NCBI RefSeq assembly: GCF_050947335.1
Contig: NW_027473521.1
Span: 124,001-188,000 of the forward strand
Direction: 5' to 3'
Source of the DNA: Megachile rotundata
Lineage: Eukaryota; Arthropoda; Insecta; Hymenoptera; Megachilidae
Length of the DNA: 64,000 nucleotides
The position numbers and the translations under genes are program-made. Of this stretch, positions 27,568 to 43,523 are shown one piece after another. Position 1 is the stretch's first letter, and each line of letters starts with the position of its first letter. The notes beneath the pieces are model-generated. The model did not search any database and was not told the origin of the DNA. It worked only from the letters and a program-made list of their open reading frames with translations.

Positions 27568-27733
27568 ATATTATGCATATATGACCGATAGAACGACAAT
27601 TACTATACTCATTACTCTTATTATTATCAATTTAACTCATAGTATTAACCATATTATGCTTATATGAGCAATAGAACTACAATTACTATACTTATTACTC
27701 TTATTATTATCAATCTAACTCATATTATTAGCC

Positions 27734-27816
27734 ATATTATGCAGATATAATCGATAGAAGTACAATTACTATACTCATTACTCTTATTATTATCAATCTA
27801 ACTCATATTATTAGCC
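27734..27816 (+). repeat. Right-domain class: GATAGAAGTACAATT unit
   Basis: A subtype of the GCAGATATAATCG class with GAAGTAC for GAACTAC, first seen here and recurrent to the right (about 33,129, 34,374, 36,283, 40,435, 43,171, 44,250, 45,080 and later). It is one of several markers that separate the right domain from the left. Confidence 0.85.
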
Positions 27817-28360
27817 ATATTATGCTTATATGATCGATAGAACTACAATTACTATACTTATTACTCTTATTATTATCAATCTAACTCATACTAATAACCA
27901 TATTATGCAGATATAATCGATAGAACTACAACTACTATACTCATTACTCTTATTATTATCGATCTAACTCATATTATTAGCCATATTATGCTTATATGAT
28001 CGATAGAACGACAATTACTATACTCACTACTCTTATTATTATCCATCTAACTCATATTATTCGCCATATTATGCTTATATGATCGACAGAACGACAATTA
28101 CTATACTTATTACACTCAATATTATCAATCTAACTCATATTATTATCCACATTATGCAGATATGATCGATAGAACGACAATTACTATACTGATTACACTC
28201 ACTATTATCAATCTAAGTCATATTATTAACCATATTATGCAGATATGATCAATAGAACGACAATTACTATTCTTATTACTCTTATAATTATCAATCTAAC
28301 TCATATTATTAGCCATATTATACTCATATGATCGATAGAACGACAATTACTATACTCATT

Positions 28361-29020
28361 ACTCTTATTATTATCAATCTAACTCACATTATTAGCCATA
28401 TTATGCTTCTATGATCGATAGAACGACAATTACTATACTCACTACTCTTATTATTATCAATCTAAGTCATATTATTAGCCATATTATGCTTATATGATCG
28501 ATAGAACTACATTTACTATACTTATTACGCTTATTATTATCAATCTAACTCATATTATTAACCATATTATGCAGATATAATCGATAGAACTACAATTACT
28601 ATACTCATTACTCTTATTATTATCAATCTAACTCATATTATTAGCCATATTATGCTTATATGATCGATAGGACGACAATTACTATACTTATTACTCTTAT
28701 TATTATCAATCTAACTCACATTATTAGCCATATTATGCTTATATGATCGATAGAACGACAATTACTATACTCACTACTCTTATTATTATCAATCTAAGTC
28801 ATATTATTAGCCATATTATGCTTATATGATCGATAGAACTACATTTACTATACTTATTACGCTTATTATTATCAATCTAACTCATATTATTAACCATATT
28901 ATGCAGATATAATCGATAGAACTACAATTACTATACTCATTACTCTTATTATTATCAATCTAACTCATATTATTAGCCATATTATGCTTATATGATCGAT
29001 AGAACTACATTTACTATACT
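28361..29020 (+). repeat. 4-unit higher-order repeat, two copies
   Basis: A four-unit set (a CTCACATT-ended unit, a CACTACTC / CTAAGTC unit, a TTACGC unit and a GCAGATATAATCG unit) occurs twice at 332-bp spacing (CTCACATT at about 28,383 and 28,715). The first copy has GCTTCTATG, the second GCTTATATG. The boundaries are approximate. Confidence 0.8.
28398..28480 (+). repeat. Right-domain class: GCTTCTATGATCG unit
   Basis: First unit with GCTTCTATG in place of GCTTATATG, accompanied by CTCACTACTC and CTAAGTCATATT. It is followed by a CTACATTTAC / TTACGC unit and then a GCAGATATAATCG unit, forming a three-unit cassette. Further copies of the GCTTCTATG motif begin at 34,879, 45,752, 47,163, 49,487, 52,807, 55,131, 58,451 and 60,194. 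Confidence 0.88.
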
Positions 29021-32000
29021 TATTACGCTTACTATTATCATCGTAACTCATATTATTAACCATATTGTGCAGATATAATCGATAGAACTACAATTACTAT
29101 ACTCATTACTCTTATTGTTATCAATCTAACTCATATTATTAGCCATATTATGCTTATATGATCGATAGGACGACAATTACTATTCTCACTCCTCTTATTA
29201 TTATCAATCTAACTCATATTATTAGCCATATTATGCTTATATGATCGATAGAACGACAATTACTATACTTATTACTCTTATTATTATCAATCTAACTCAT
29301 ATTATTAGCCATATTATGCTTATATGAGCAATAGAACTACAATTACTATATTTATTACACTCACTATTATCAATCTAACTCATATTATTAATCAAATTAT
29401 GCAGATATGATCGATAGGACGACAATTACTATACTTATTACTCTTATTATTATCCATCTATCTCATATTATTCGCCATATTATGGTTATATGATCGAGAG
29501 AACGACAATTACTCTACTTATTACTCTTATTATTATCAATCTAACTCATACTATTAGCCATATTATGCTTATATGATCGACAGAACGACAATTACTATAC
29601 TGATTACACCCACTATTATCAGTCTAACTCATATTATTAGCCATATTATGCTTATATGATCGATAGAACGACAATTACTATACTCATTTCTCTTATTATT
29701 ATCAATCTAACTCATATTATTAGCCATATTATGCATATATGACCGATAGAACGACAATTACTATACTCATTACTCTTATTATTATCAATCTAACTCATAT
29801 TATTAGCCATATTATGCTTATATGATCGACAGAACGACAATTACTATACTTATTACACTCAATATTATCAATCTAACTCATATTATTAACCACATTATGC
29901 AGATATGATCGATAGAACGACAATTACTATACTGATTTCACTCACTATTATCAATCTAAGTCATATTATTAACCATATTATGCAGATATAATCGATAGAA
30001 CTACAATTACTATACTCATTACTCTTATTATTATCAATCTAACTCATATTATTAGCCATATTATGCTTATATGATCGATAGGACGACAATTACTATACTC
30101 ATTTCTCTTATTTTTGTCAACCTAACTCATATTATTAGCCATATTATGCATATATGACCGATAGAACGACAATTACTATACTCATTACTCTTATTATTAT
30201 CAATTTAACTCATAGTATTAACCATATTATGCTTATATGAGCAATAGAACTACAATTACTATACTTATTACTCTTATTATTATCAATCTAACTCATATTA
30301 TTAGCCATATTATGCTTATATGAGCAATAGAACTACAATTACTATACTTATTACACTCACTATTATCAATCTAACTCATATTATTAACCATATTATGCAG
30401 ATATGATCGATAGGACCACAATTACTATACTTATTACTCTTATTATTATCAATCTACCTCATATTATTAGCCATATTATCCTTATATGATCGATAGAACG
30501 ACAACTACTATACTTTTTACTCTTATTATTATCAATCTAACTCATATTATTAGCCATATTATGCTTATATGATCGATAGAACTACAATTACTATACTTAT
30601 TACTCTTATTATTATCAATCTAACTCATACTATTAACCATATTATGCAGATATAATCGATAGAACTACAATTACTATACTCATTGCTCTTATTATTATCA
30701 ATCTAACTCATATTATTAGCCATATTATGCTTATATTATCCATAGACCGACAATGACTATACTCATTACTCTTATTATTATCAATCTAATTCATATTATT
30801 AGCCATATTATGCTTATATGATCGATAGAACGACAATTACTATACTCATTACTCTTATTATTATCAATCTAACTCATATTATTAGCCATATTATGCTTAT
30901 ATGATCAATAGAACGACAATTACTATACTTATTACTCTTATTATTATCAATCTAACTCATATTATTAGCCATATTATGCTTATATGAACGACAGAACGAC
31001 AATTACTATACTTGTTACACTCAATATTATCAATCTAACTCATATTATTAACCACATTATGCAGATATGATCGATAGAACGACAATTACTATACTGATTA
31101 CACTCACTATTATCAATCTAAGTCATATTATTAACCATATTATGCAGATATGATCAATAGAACGACAATTACTATACTTATTACTCTTACTATTATCAAT
31201 CTAACTCATATTATTAGCCATATTATGCTCATATGATCGATAGAACGACAATTACTATACTCATTACTCTTATTATTATCAATCTAACTCACATTATTAG
31301 CCATATTATGCTTATATGATCGATAGAACGACAATTACTATACTCACTACTCTTATTATTATCAATCTAACTCATATTATTAGCCATATTATGCTTATAT
31401 GATCGATAGAACGACAATTACTATACTTATTACTCTTATTATTATCAATCTAACTCATATTATTAGCCATATTATGCTTATATGAGCAATAGAACTACAA
31501 TTACTATATTTATTACACTCACTATTATCAATCTAACTCATATTATTAACCAAATTATGCAGATATGATCGATAGGACGACAATTACTATACTTATTACT
31601 CTTATCATTATCCATCTATCTCATATTATTAGCCATATTATGGTTATATGATCGAGAGAACGACAATTACTCTACTTATTACTCTTATTATTACCAATCT
31701 AACTCATACTATTAACCATATTATGCTTATATGATCGACAGAACGACAATTACTATCCTGATTACACTCACTATTAGCAGTCTAACTCATATTATTAGCC
31801 ATATTATGCTTATATGATCGATAGAACGACAATTACTATACTCATTTCTCTTATTATTATCAATCTAACTCATATTATTAGCCATATTATGCATATATGA
31901 CCGATAGAACGACAATTACTATACTCATTACTCTTATTATTATCAATCTAACTCATATTATTAGCCATATTATGCTTATATGATCAATAGAACGACAATT

Positions 32001-32226
32001 ACTATACTTATTACTCTTATTATTATTAATCTAACTCATATTATTAGCCATATTATGCTTATATGATCGACAGAACGACAATTACTATACTTATTACACT
32101 CAATATTATCAATCTAACTCATATTATTAACCAGATTATGCAGATATGATCGATAGAACGACAATTACTATACTCATTACTCTTATTATTATCAATCTAT
32201 CTCATATTATTAGCCATATTATGCTT

Positions 32227-33471
32227 ATATGATCAATAGAACGACAATTACTATACTTATTACTCTTATTATTATCAATCTAACTCATATTATTAGCCAT
32301 ATTATGCTTATATGATCGACAGAACGACAATTACTATACTTATTACACTCAATATTATCAATCTAACTCATATTATTAACCACATTATGCAGATATGATC
32401 GATAGAACGACAATTACTATACTGATTCCACTCACTATTATTAATCTAAGTCATATTATTAACCATATTATGCAGATATGATCAATAGAACGACAATTAC
32501 TATACTTGTTACACTCAATATTATCAATCTAACTCATATTATTAGCCATATTATGCTTATATGATCGATAGAACGACAATTACTATACTTATTACTCTTA
32601 TTATTATCAATCTAACTCATATTATTAACTGTATTAAGCTTATATGATAGATAGAACGACAATTACTATACTCATTACCCGTATTATTATCAATCTAACT
32701 CATATTATTAGCCATATTATGCTTATATGATCGATAGAGCGGCAATTACTATATTCATTACTCTTATTATTATCAATCTAACGCATATTATTAACCATAT
32801 TATGTTTATATGAGCAATAGAACTACAATTACTATACTTATTACACTCACTATTATCAATCTAACTCATATTATTAGCCATATTATGCTTATATGATCGG
32901 TGGAACGACAATTACTATACTCATTTCTCTTATTATTATCAATCTAACTCATATTATTAGACATATTATGCATATATGACCGATAGAACGACAATTACTA
33001 TACTCATTACTCTTATTATTATCAATTTAACTCATAGTATTAACCATATTATGCTTATATGAGCAATAGAACTACAATTACTATACTTATTACTCTTATT
33101 ATCATCAATCTAACTCATATTATTAGCCATATTATGCAGATATAATCGATAGAAGTACAATTACTATACTCATTACTCTTATTATTATCAATCTAACTCA
33201 TATTATTAGCCATATTATGCTCATATGATCGATAGAACGACAATTACTATACTCATTACTCTTATTATTATCCATCTAACTCATATTATTCGCCATATTA
33301 TGCTTATATGATCGACAGAACGACAATTACTATACTTATTACACTCAATATTATCAATCTAACTCATATTATTATCCACATTATGCAGATATGATCGATA
33401 GAACGACAATTACTATACTGATTACACTCACTATTATCAATCTAAGTCATATTATTAACCATATTATGCAG
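32227..33471 (+). repeat. 15-unit tandem duplication, copy 1
   Basis: A 1,245-bp segment is followed directly by its own copy. Matching extends from 32,227-33,499 to 33,472-34,744. Shared rare variants are CTGATTCCACTCAC with TTATTAATCTAAG (32,422), TTAACTGTATTAAGC (32,624), AGAGCGGC, CGGTGGAAC and TTATCATCAATC (33,100). Confidence 0.92.
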
Positions 33472-34744
33472 ATATGATCAATAGAACGACAATTACTATA
33501 CTTATTACTCTTATTATTATCAATCTAACTCATATTATTAGCCATATTATGCTTATATGATCGACAGAACGACAATTACTATACTTATTACACTCAATAT
33601 TATCAATCTAACTCATATTATTAACCACATTATGCAGATATGATCGATAGAACGACAATTACTATACTGATTCCACTCACTATTATTAATCTAAGTCATA
33701 TTATTAACCATATTATGCAGATATGATCAATAGAACGACAATTACTATACTTGTTACACTCAATATTATCAATCTAACTCATATTATTAGCCATATTATG
33801 CTTATATGATCGATAGAACGACAATTACTATACTTATTACTCTTATTATTATCAATCTAACTCATATTATTAACTGTATTAAGCTTATATGATAGATAGA
33901 ACGACAATTACTATACTCATTACCCGTATTATTATCAATCTAACTCATATTATTAGCCATATTATGCTTATATGATCGATAGAGCGGCAATTACTATATT
34001 CATTACTCTTATTATTATCAATCTAACGCATATTATTAACCATATTATGTTTATATGAGCAATAGAACTACAATTACTATACTTATTACACTCACTATTA
34101 TCAATCTAACTCATATTATTAGCCATATTATGCTTATATGATCGGTGGAACGACAATTACTATACTCATTTCTCTTATTATTATCAATCTAACTCATATT
34201 ATTAGACATATTATGCATATATGACCGATAGAACGACAATTACTATACTCATTACTCTTATTATTATCAATTTAACTCATAGTATTAACCATATTATGCT
34301 TATATGAGCAATAGAACTACAATTACTATACTTATTACTCTTATTATCATCAATCTAACTCATATTATTAGCCATATTATGCAGATATAATCGATAGAAG
34401 TACAATTACTATACTCATTACTCTTATTATTATCAATCTAACTCATATTATTAGCCATATTATGCTCATATGATCGATAGAACGACAATTACTATACTCA
34501 TTACTCTTATTATTATCCATCTAACTCATATTATTCGCCATATTATGCTTATATGATCGACAGAACGACAATTACTATACTTATTACACTCAATATTATC
34601 AATCTAACTCATATTATTATCCACATTATGCAGATATGATCGATAGAACGACAATTACTATACTGATTACACTCACTATTATCAATCTAAGTCATATTAT
34701 TAACCATATTATGCAGATATGATCAATAGAACGACAATTACTAT
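33472..34744 (+). repeat. 15-unit tandem duplication, copy 2
   Basis: Direct tandem copy of the preceding 1,245 bp, with the same rare variants at +1,245 (for example CTGATTCCACTCAC near 33,667 and TTATCATCAATC near 34,345). I saw no difference until the edge at 34,745, where CTATTC faces CTATAC. Confidence 0.92.
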
Positions 34745-37700
34745 TCTTATTACTCTTATAATTATCAATCTAACTCATATTATTAGCCATATTATGCTCA
34801 TATGATCGATAGAACGACAATTACTATACTCATTACTCTTATTATTATCAATCTAACTCACATTATTAGCCATATTATGCTTCTATGATTGATAGAACGA
34901 CAATTACTATACTCACTACTCTTATTAGTATCAATCTAAGTCATATTATTAGCCATATTATGCTTATATGATCGATAGAACTACATTTACTATACTTATT
35001 ACGCTTATTATTATCAATCTAACTCATATTATTAACCATATTATGCAGATATAATCGATAGAACTACAATTACTATACTCATTACTCTTATTATTTTCAA
35101 TCTAACTCATATTATTAGCCATATTATGCTTATATGATCGATAGGACGACAATTACTATACTTATTACTCTTATTATTATCAATCTAACTCATATTATTA
35201 GCCATATTATGCTTATATGAGCAATAGAACTACAATTACTATACTTATTACACTCACTATTATCAATCCAACTCATATTATTAACCATATTATGCAGATA
35301 TGATCGATAGGACGACAATTACTATACTTATTACTCTTATTATTATCAATCTAACTCATATTATTAGCCATATTATGCAGATATAATCGATAGAACTACA
35401 ATTACTATACTCATTACTCTTATTATTATCAATCTAACTCATATTATTAGCCATATTATGCTTATATGATCGATAGGACGACAATTACTATTCTCACTCC
35501 TCTTATTATTATCAATCTAACTCATATTATTAGCCATATTATGCTTATATGATCGATAGAACGACAATTACTATACTTATTACTCTTATTATTATCAATC
35601 TAACTCATATTATTAGCCATATTATGCTTATATGATCGATAGGACGACAATTACTATACTTATTACTCTTATTATTATCCATCTATCTCATATTATTAGC
35701 CATATTATGGTTATATGATCGAGAGAACGACAATTACTCTACTTATTACTCTTATTATTATCAATCTAACTCATACTATTAGCCATATTATGCTTATATG
35801 ATCGACAGAACGACAATTACTATACTGATTACACTCACTATTATCAGTCTAACTCATATTATTAGCCATATTATGCTTATATGATCGATAGAACGACAAT
35901 TACTATACTCATTTCTCTTATTATTATCAATCTAACTCATATTATTAGCCATATTATGCATATATGACCGATAGAACGACAATTACTATACTCATTACTC
36001 TTATTATTATCAATCTAACTCATATTATTAGCCATATTATGCTTATATGATCAATAGAACGACAATTACTATACTTATTACTCTTATTATTATCAATCTA
36101 ACTCATATTATTAGCCATATTATGCTTATATGATCGATAGAACTACAATTACTATACTTATTACTCTTATTATTATCAATCTAACTCATATTATTAACCG
36201 TATTAAGCTTATATGATAGATAGAACTACAATTACTATACTTATTACTCTTATTATTATCAATCTAACTCATATTATTAGCCATATTATGCAGATATAAT
36301 CGATAGAAGTACAATTACTATACTCATTACTCTTATTATTATCAATCTAACTCACATTATTAGCCATATTATGCTTATATGATCGATAGAACGACAATTA
36401 CTATACTCACTACTCTTATTATTATCAATCTAACTCATATTATTAGCCATATTATGCTTATATGATCGATAGAACGACAATTACTATACTTATTACTCTT
36501 ATTATTATCAATCTAACTCATATTATTAGCCATATTATGCTTATATGATCGATAGGACGACAATCACTATACTCACTCCTCTTATTATTATCAATCTAAC
36601 TCATATTATTAGCCATATTATGCTTATATGATCGATACAACGACAATTACTATACTTATTACTCCTATTATTATCAATCTAACTCATATTATTAGCCATA
36701 TTATGCTTATATGAGCAATAGAACTACAATTACTATATTTATTACACTCACTATTATCAATCTAACACATATTATTAACCAAATTATGCAGATATGATCG
36801 ATAGGACGACAATTACTATACGTATTACTCTTATTATTATCCATCTATCTCAAATTACTAGCCATATTATGCTTATATGATCGATAGAACGACAATTACT
36901 ATACTCATTACTCTTATCATTATCAATTTAACTCATAGTATTAACCATATTATGCTTATATGAGCAATAGAACTACAATTACTATACTTATTACTCTTAT
37001 TATTATCAATCTAACTCATATTATTAGCCATATTATGCTGATATGAGCAATAGAACTACAATTACTATACTTATTACACTCACTATTATCAATCCAACTC
37101 ATATTATTAACCATATTATGCAGATATGATCGATAGGACGACAATTACTATACTTATTACTCTTATTATTATCAATCTAACTCATATTATTAGCCATATT
37201 ATGCAGATATAATCGATAGAACTACAATTACTATACTCATTACTCTTATTATTATCAATCTAACTCATATTATTAGCCATATTATGCTTATATGATCGAT
37301 AGAACTACATTTACTATACTTATTACGCTTATTATTATCAATCTAACTCATATTATTAACCATATTATGCAGATATAATCGATAGAACTACAATTACTAT
37401 ACTCATTACTCTTATTATTATCAATCTAACTCATATTATTAGCCATATTATGGTTATATGATCGATAGGACGACAATTACTATACTCACTCCTCTTATTA
37501 TTATCAATCTAACTCATATTATTAGCCATATTATGCTTATATGATCGATAGAACGACAATTACTATACTTATTACTCTTATTATTATCAATCTAACTCAT
37601 ATTATTAGCCATATTATGCTTATATGAGCAATAGAACTACAATTACTATATTTATTACACTCACTATTATCAATCTAACTCATATTATTAACCAAATTAT

Positions 37701-38541
37701 GCAGATATGATCGATAGGACGACCATTACTATACTTATTACTCTTATTATTATCCATCTATCTCATATTATTAGCCATATTATGGTTATATGATCGAGAG
37801 AACGACAATTACTCTACTTATTACTCTTATTATTATCAATCTAACTCATACTATTAGCCATATTATGCTTATATGATCGACAGAACGACAATTACTATAC
37901 TGATTACACTCACTATTATCAGTCTAACTCATATTATTAGCCATATTATGCTTATATGATCGATAGAACGACAATTACTATACTCATTTCTCTTATTATT
38001 ATCAATCTAACTCATATTATTAGCAATATTATGCATATATGACCGATAGAACGACAATTACTATACTTATTACTCTTATTATTATCAATCTAACTCATAT
38101 TATTAGCCATATTATGCTTATATGATCGACAGAACGACAATTACTATACTTATTACACTCAATATTATCAATCTAACTCATATTATTAACCACATTATGC
38201 AGATACGATCGATAGAACGACAATTACTATACTGATTCCACTCACTATTATTAATCTAAGTCATATTATTAACCATATTATGCAGATATGATCAATAGAA
38301 CGACAATTACTATACTTGTTACACTCAATATTATCAATCTAACTCATATTATTAGCCATATTATGCTTATATGATCGATAGAACGACAATTACTATACTG
38401 ATTACACTCACTATTATCAATCTAACTCACATTATTAGCCATATTATGCTTATATGATCGATAGAACGACAATTACTATCCTCACTACTCTTATTATTAT
38501 CAATCTAACTCATATTATTAGCCATATTATGCTTATATGAT

Positions 38542-39959
38542 CGATAGAACGACAATTACTATACTTATTACTCTTATTATTATCCATCTAACTCATATTA
38601 TTAGCCATATTATGCTTATATGAGCAATAGAACTACAATTACTATACTTATTACACTCACTATTATCAATCTAACTCATATTATTAACCATATTATGCAA
38701 ATATGATAGATAGGACGACAATTACTATACTTATTACTCTTATTATTATCAATCTACCTCATATTATTAGCCATATTATGCTTATATGATCGATAGAACG
38801 ACAACTACTATACTTTTTACTCCTGTTATTATCAATCTAACTCATATTATTAGCCATATTATGCTTATATGATCGATAGAACGGCAATTACTATATTCAT
38901 TACTCTTATTATTATCAATCTAACGCATATTATTAACCATATTATGCTTATATGAGCAATAGAACTACAATTACTATACTTATTACTCTTATTATTATCC
39001 ATCTATCTCAAATTATTAGCCATATTATGCTTATATGATCGATAGAACGGCAATTACTATACTCATTTCTCTTATTATTATCAATCTAACTCATATTATT
39101 AGCCATATTATGCATATATGACCGATAGAACGACAACTACTATACTCATTACTCTTATTATTATCAATCTAACTCATATTATTAGCCATATTATGCTTAT
39201 ATGATCGATAGAACTACATTTACTATACTTATTACGCTTATTATTATCAATCTAACTCATATTATTAACCATATTATGCAGATATAGTCGATAGAACTAC
39301 AATTACTGTACTCATTACTCTTATTATTATCAATCTAACTCATATTATTAGCCATATTATGCTTATATGATCGATAGAACGACAATTACTATACTTATTA
39401 CTCTTATTATTATCAATCTAACTCATACTATTAGCCATATTATGCTTATATGATCGACAGAACGACAATTACTATACTGATTACACTCACTATTATCAGT
39501 CTAAATCATATTATTAGCCATATTATGCTTATATGATCGATAGAACGTCAATTACTATACTCATTTCTCTTATTATTATCAATCTAACTCATATTATTAG
39601 CCATATTATGCATATATGACCGATAGAACGACAATTACTATACTCATTACTCTTATTATTATCAATCTAACTCATATTATTAGCCATATTATGCTTATAT
39701 GATCAATAGAACGACAATTACTATACTTATTACTCTTATTATTATCAATCTAACTCATATTATTAGCCATATTATGCTTATATGATCGATAGAACTACAA
39801 TTACTATACTTATTACTCTTATTATTATCAATCTAACTCATATTATTAACCGTATTAAGCTTATATGATAGATAGAACGACAATTACTATACTTATTACT
39901 CTTATTATTATCAATCTAACTCATATTATTAGCCATATTATGCTTATATGATCGATAGA
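38542..39959 (+). repeat. 31-unit-offset duplication, copy 1
   Basis: About 1.42 kb recurs at 41,115-42,532 (2,573 bp, 31 units). Shared markers are CAAATATGATAGATAGG (38,698), CTTTTTACTCCTGTT (38,812), GATATAGTCGATAG (39,282) and TTACTGTACTC (39,304). Private to this copy are CTAAATCATATT (39,501) and AACGTCAATT (39,545). Confidence 0.88.
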
Positions 39960-41114
39960 GCGGCAATTACTATATTCATTACTCTTATTATTATCAATCT
40001 AACGCATATTATTAACCATATTATGCTTATATGAGCAATAGAACTACAATTACTATACTTATTACACTCACTATTATCAATCTAACTCATATTATTAACC
40101 ATATTATGCAGATATGATCGATAGGACGGCAATTACTATACTTATTACTCTTATTATTATCCATCTATCTCAAATTATTAGCCATATTATGCTTATATGA
40201 TCGGTGGAACGACAATTACTATACTCATTTCTCTTATTATTATCAATCTAACTCATATTATTAGACATATTATGCATATATGACCGATAGAACGACAATT
40301 ACTATACTCATTACTCTTATTATTATCAATTTAACTCATAGTATTAACCATATTATGCTTATATGAGCAATAGAACTACAATTACTATACTTATTACTCT
40401 TATTATTATCAATCTAACTCATATTATTAGCCATATTATGCAGATATAATCGATAGAAGTACAATTACTATACTCATTACTCTTATTATTATCAATCTAA
40501 CTCATATTATTAGCCATATTATGGTTATATGATCGATAGGACGACAATTACTATACTCACTCCTCTTATTATTATCAATCTAACTCATATTATTAGCCAT
40601 ATTATGCTTATATGATCGATAGAACGACAATTACTATACTTATTACTCTTATTATTATCAATCTAACTCATATTATTAGCCATATTATGCTTATATGAGC
40701 AATAGAACTACAATTACTGTATTTATTACACTCACTATTATCAATCTAACTCATATTATTAACCAAATTATGCAGATATGATCGATAGGACGACCATTAC
40801 TATACTTATTACTCTTATTATTATCCATCTATCTCATATTATTAGCCATATTATGGTTATATGATCGAGAGAACGACAATAACTCTACTTATTACTCTTA
40901 TTATTATCAATCTAACTCATACTATTAGCCATATTATGCTTATATGATCGACAGAACGACAATTACTATACTGATTACACTCACTATTATCAGTCTAACT
41001 CATATTATTAGCCATATTATGCTTATATGATCGATAGAACGACAATTACTATACTCATTTCTCTTATTATTATCAATCTAACTCATATTATTAGCAATAC
41101 TATGCATATATGAC

Positions 41115-42532
41115 CGATAGAACGACAATTACTATACTTATTACTCTTATTATTATCCATCTAACTCATATTATTAGCCATATTATGCTTATATGAGCAA
41201 TAGAACTACAATTACTATACTTATTACACTCACTATTATCAATCTAACTCATATTATTAACCATATTATGCAAATATGATAGATAGGACGACAATTACTA
41301 TACTTATTACTCTTATTATTATCAATCTACCTCATATTATTAGCCATATTATGCTTATATGATCGATAGAACGACAACTACTATACTTTTTACTCCTGTT
41401 ATTATCAATCTAACTCATATTATTAGCCATATTATGCTTATATGATCGATAGAACGGCAATTACTATATTCATTACTCTTATTATTATCAATCTAACGCA
41501 TATTATTAACCATATTATGCTTATATGAGCAATAGAACTACAATTACTATACTTATTACTCTTATTATTATCCATCTATCTCAAATTATTAGCCATACTA
41601 TGCTTATATGATCGATAGAACGGCAATTACTATACTCATTTCTCTTATTATTATCAATCTAACTCATATTATTAGCCATATTATGCATATATGACCGATA
41701 GAACGACAACTACTATACTCATTACTCTTATTATTATCAATCTAACTCATATTATTAGCCATATTATGCTTATATGATCGATAGAACTACATTTACTATA
41801 CTTATTACGCTTATTATTATCAATCTAACTCATATTATTAACCATATTATGCAGATATAGTCGATAGAACTACAATTACTGTACTCATTACTCTTATTAT
41901 TATCAATCTAACTCATATTATTAGCCATATTATGCTTATATGATCGATAGAACGACAATTACTATACTTATTACTCTTATTATTATCAATCTAACTCATA
42001 CTATTAGCCATATTATGCTTATATGATCGACAGAACGACAATTACTATACTGATTACACTCACTATTATCAGTCTAACTCATATTATTAGCCATATTATG
42101 CTTATATGATCGATAGAACGACAATTACTATACTCATTTCTCTTATTATTATCAATCTAACTCATATTATTAGCCATATTATGCATATATGACCGATAGA
42201 ACGACAATTACTATACTCATTACTCTTATTATTATCAATCTAACTCATATTATTAGCCATATTATGCTTATATGATCAATAGAACGACAATTACTATACT
42301 TATTACTCTTATTATTATCAATCTAACTCATATTATTAGCCATATTATGCTTATATGATCGATAGAACTACAATTACTATACTTATTACTCTTATTATTA
42401 TCAATCTAACTCATATTATTAACCGTATTAAGCTTATATGATAGATAGAACGACAATTACTATACTTATTACTCTTATTATTATCAATCTAACTCATATT
42501 ATTAGCCATATTATGCTTATATGATCGATAGA
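41115..42532 (+). repeat. 31-unit-offset duplication, copy 2
   Basis: Second copy of 38,542-39,959, with ordinary CTAACTC and AACGACAATT where copy 1 has private changes, and its own private CCATACTATGC near 41,594. It leads directly into the 13-unit tandem duplication. Confidence 0.88.
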
Positions 42533-43523
42533 ACTACAATTACTATACTTATTACTCTTATTATTATCAATCTAACTCATATTATTAACCGTATTAAGCT
42601 TATATGATAGATAGAACGACAATTACTATACTCATTACCCGTATTATTATCAATCTAACTCATATTATTAGCCATATTATGCTTATATGATCGATAGAGC
42701 GGCAATTACTATACTCATTACTCTTATTATTATCAATCTAACGCATATTATTAACCATATTATGCTTATATGAGCAATAGAACTACAATTACTATACTTA
42801 TTACACTCACTATTATCAATCTAACTCATATTATTAACCATATTATGCAGATATGATCGATAGGACGGCAATTACTATACTTATTACTCTTATTATTATC
42901 CATCTATCTCAAATTATTAGCCATATTATGCTTATATGATCGGTGGAACGACAATTACTATACTCATTTCTCTTATTATTATCAATCTAACTCATATTAT
43001 TAGACATATTATGCATATATGACCGATAGAACGACAATTACTATACTCGTTACTCTTATTATTATCAATTTAACTCATAGTATTAACCATATTATGCTTA
43101 TATGAGCAATAGAACTACAATTACTATACTTATTACTCTTATTATTATCAATCTAACTCATATTATTAGCCATATTATGCAGATATAATCGATAGAAGTA
43201 CAATTACTATACTCATTACTCTTATTATTATCAATCTAACTCATATTATTAGCCATATTATGCTTATATGATCGATAGAACTACAATTACTATACTTATT
43301 ACTCTTATTATTATCAATCTAACTCATACTAATAACCATATTATGCAGATATAATCGAGAGAACTACAACTACTATACTCATTACTCTTATTATTATCAA
43401 TCTAACTCATATTATTAGCTATATTATGCTTATATGATCGATAGAACGACAATTACTATACTCACTACTCTTATTATTATCCATCTAACTCATATTATTC
43501 GCCATATTATGCTTATATGATCA
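42445..43523 (+). repeat. 13-unit tandem duplication, copy 1
   Basis: A 1,079-bp segment directly followed by its copy. Matching runs from 42,445-43,504 to 43,524-44,583. Both contain GTATTAAGC, AGAGCGGC, CGGTGGAAC, GAAGTAC and CATACTAATAACC. CGAGAGAACTAC near 43,356 is private to this copy. Confidence 0.88.

Noticed and set aside
27985..28070. tRNA or other structured RNA gene in more GC-rich variant units
   Set aside because: Variant units remain about 24-27% G+C and differ from neighbours only by isolated substitutions; I saw no cloverleaf or conserved A/B boxes.
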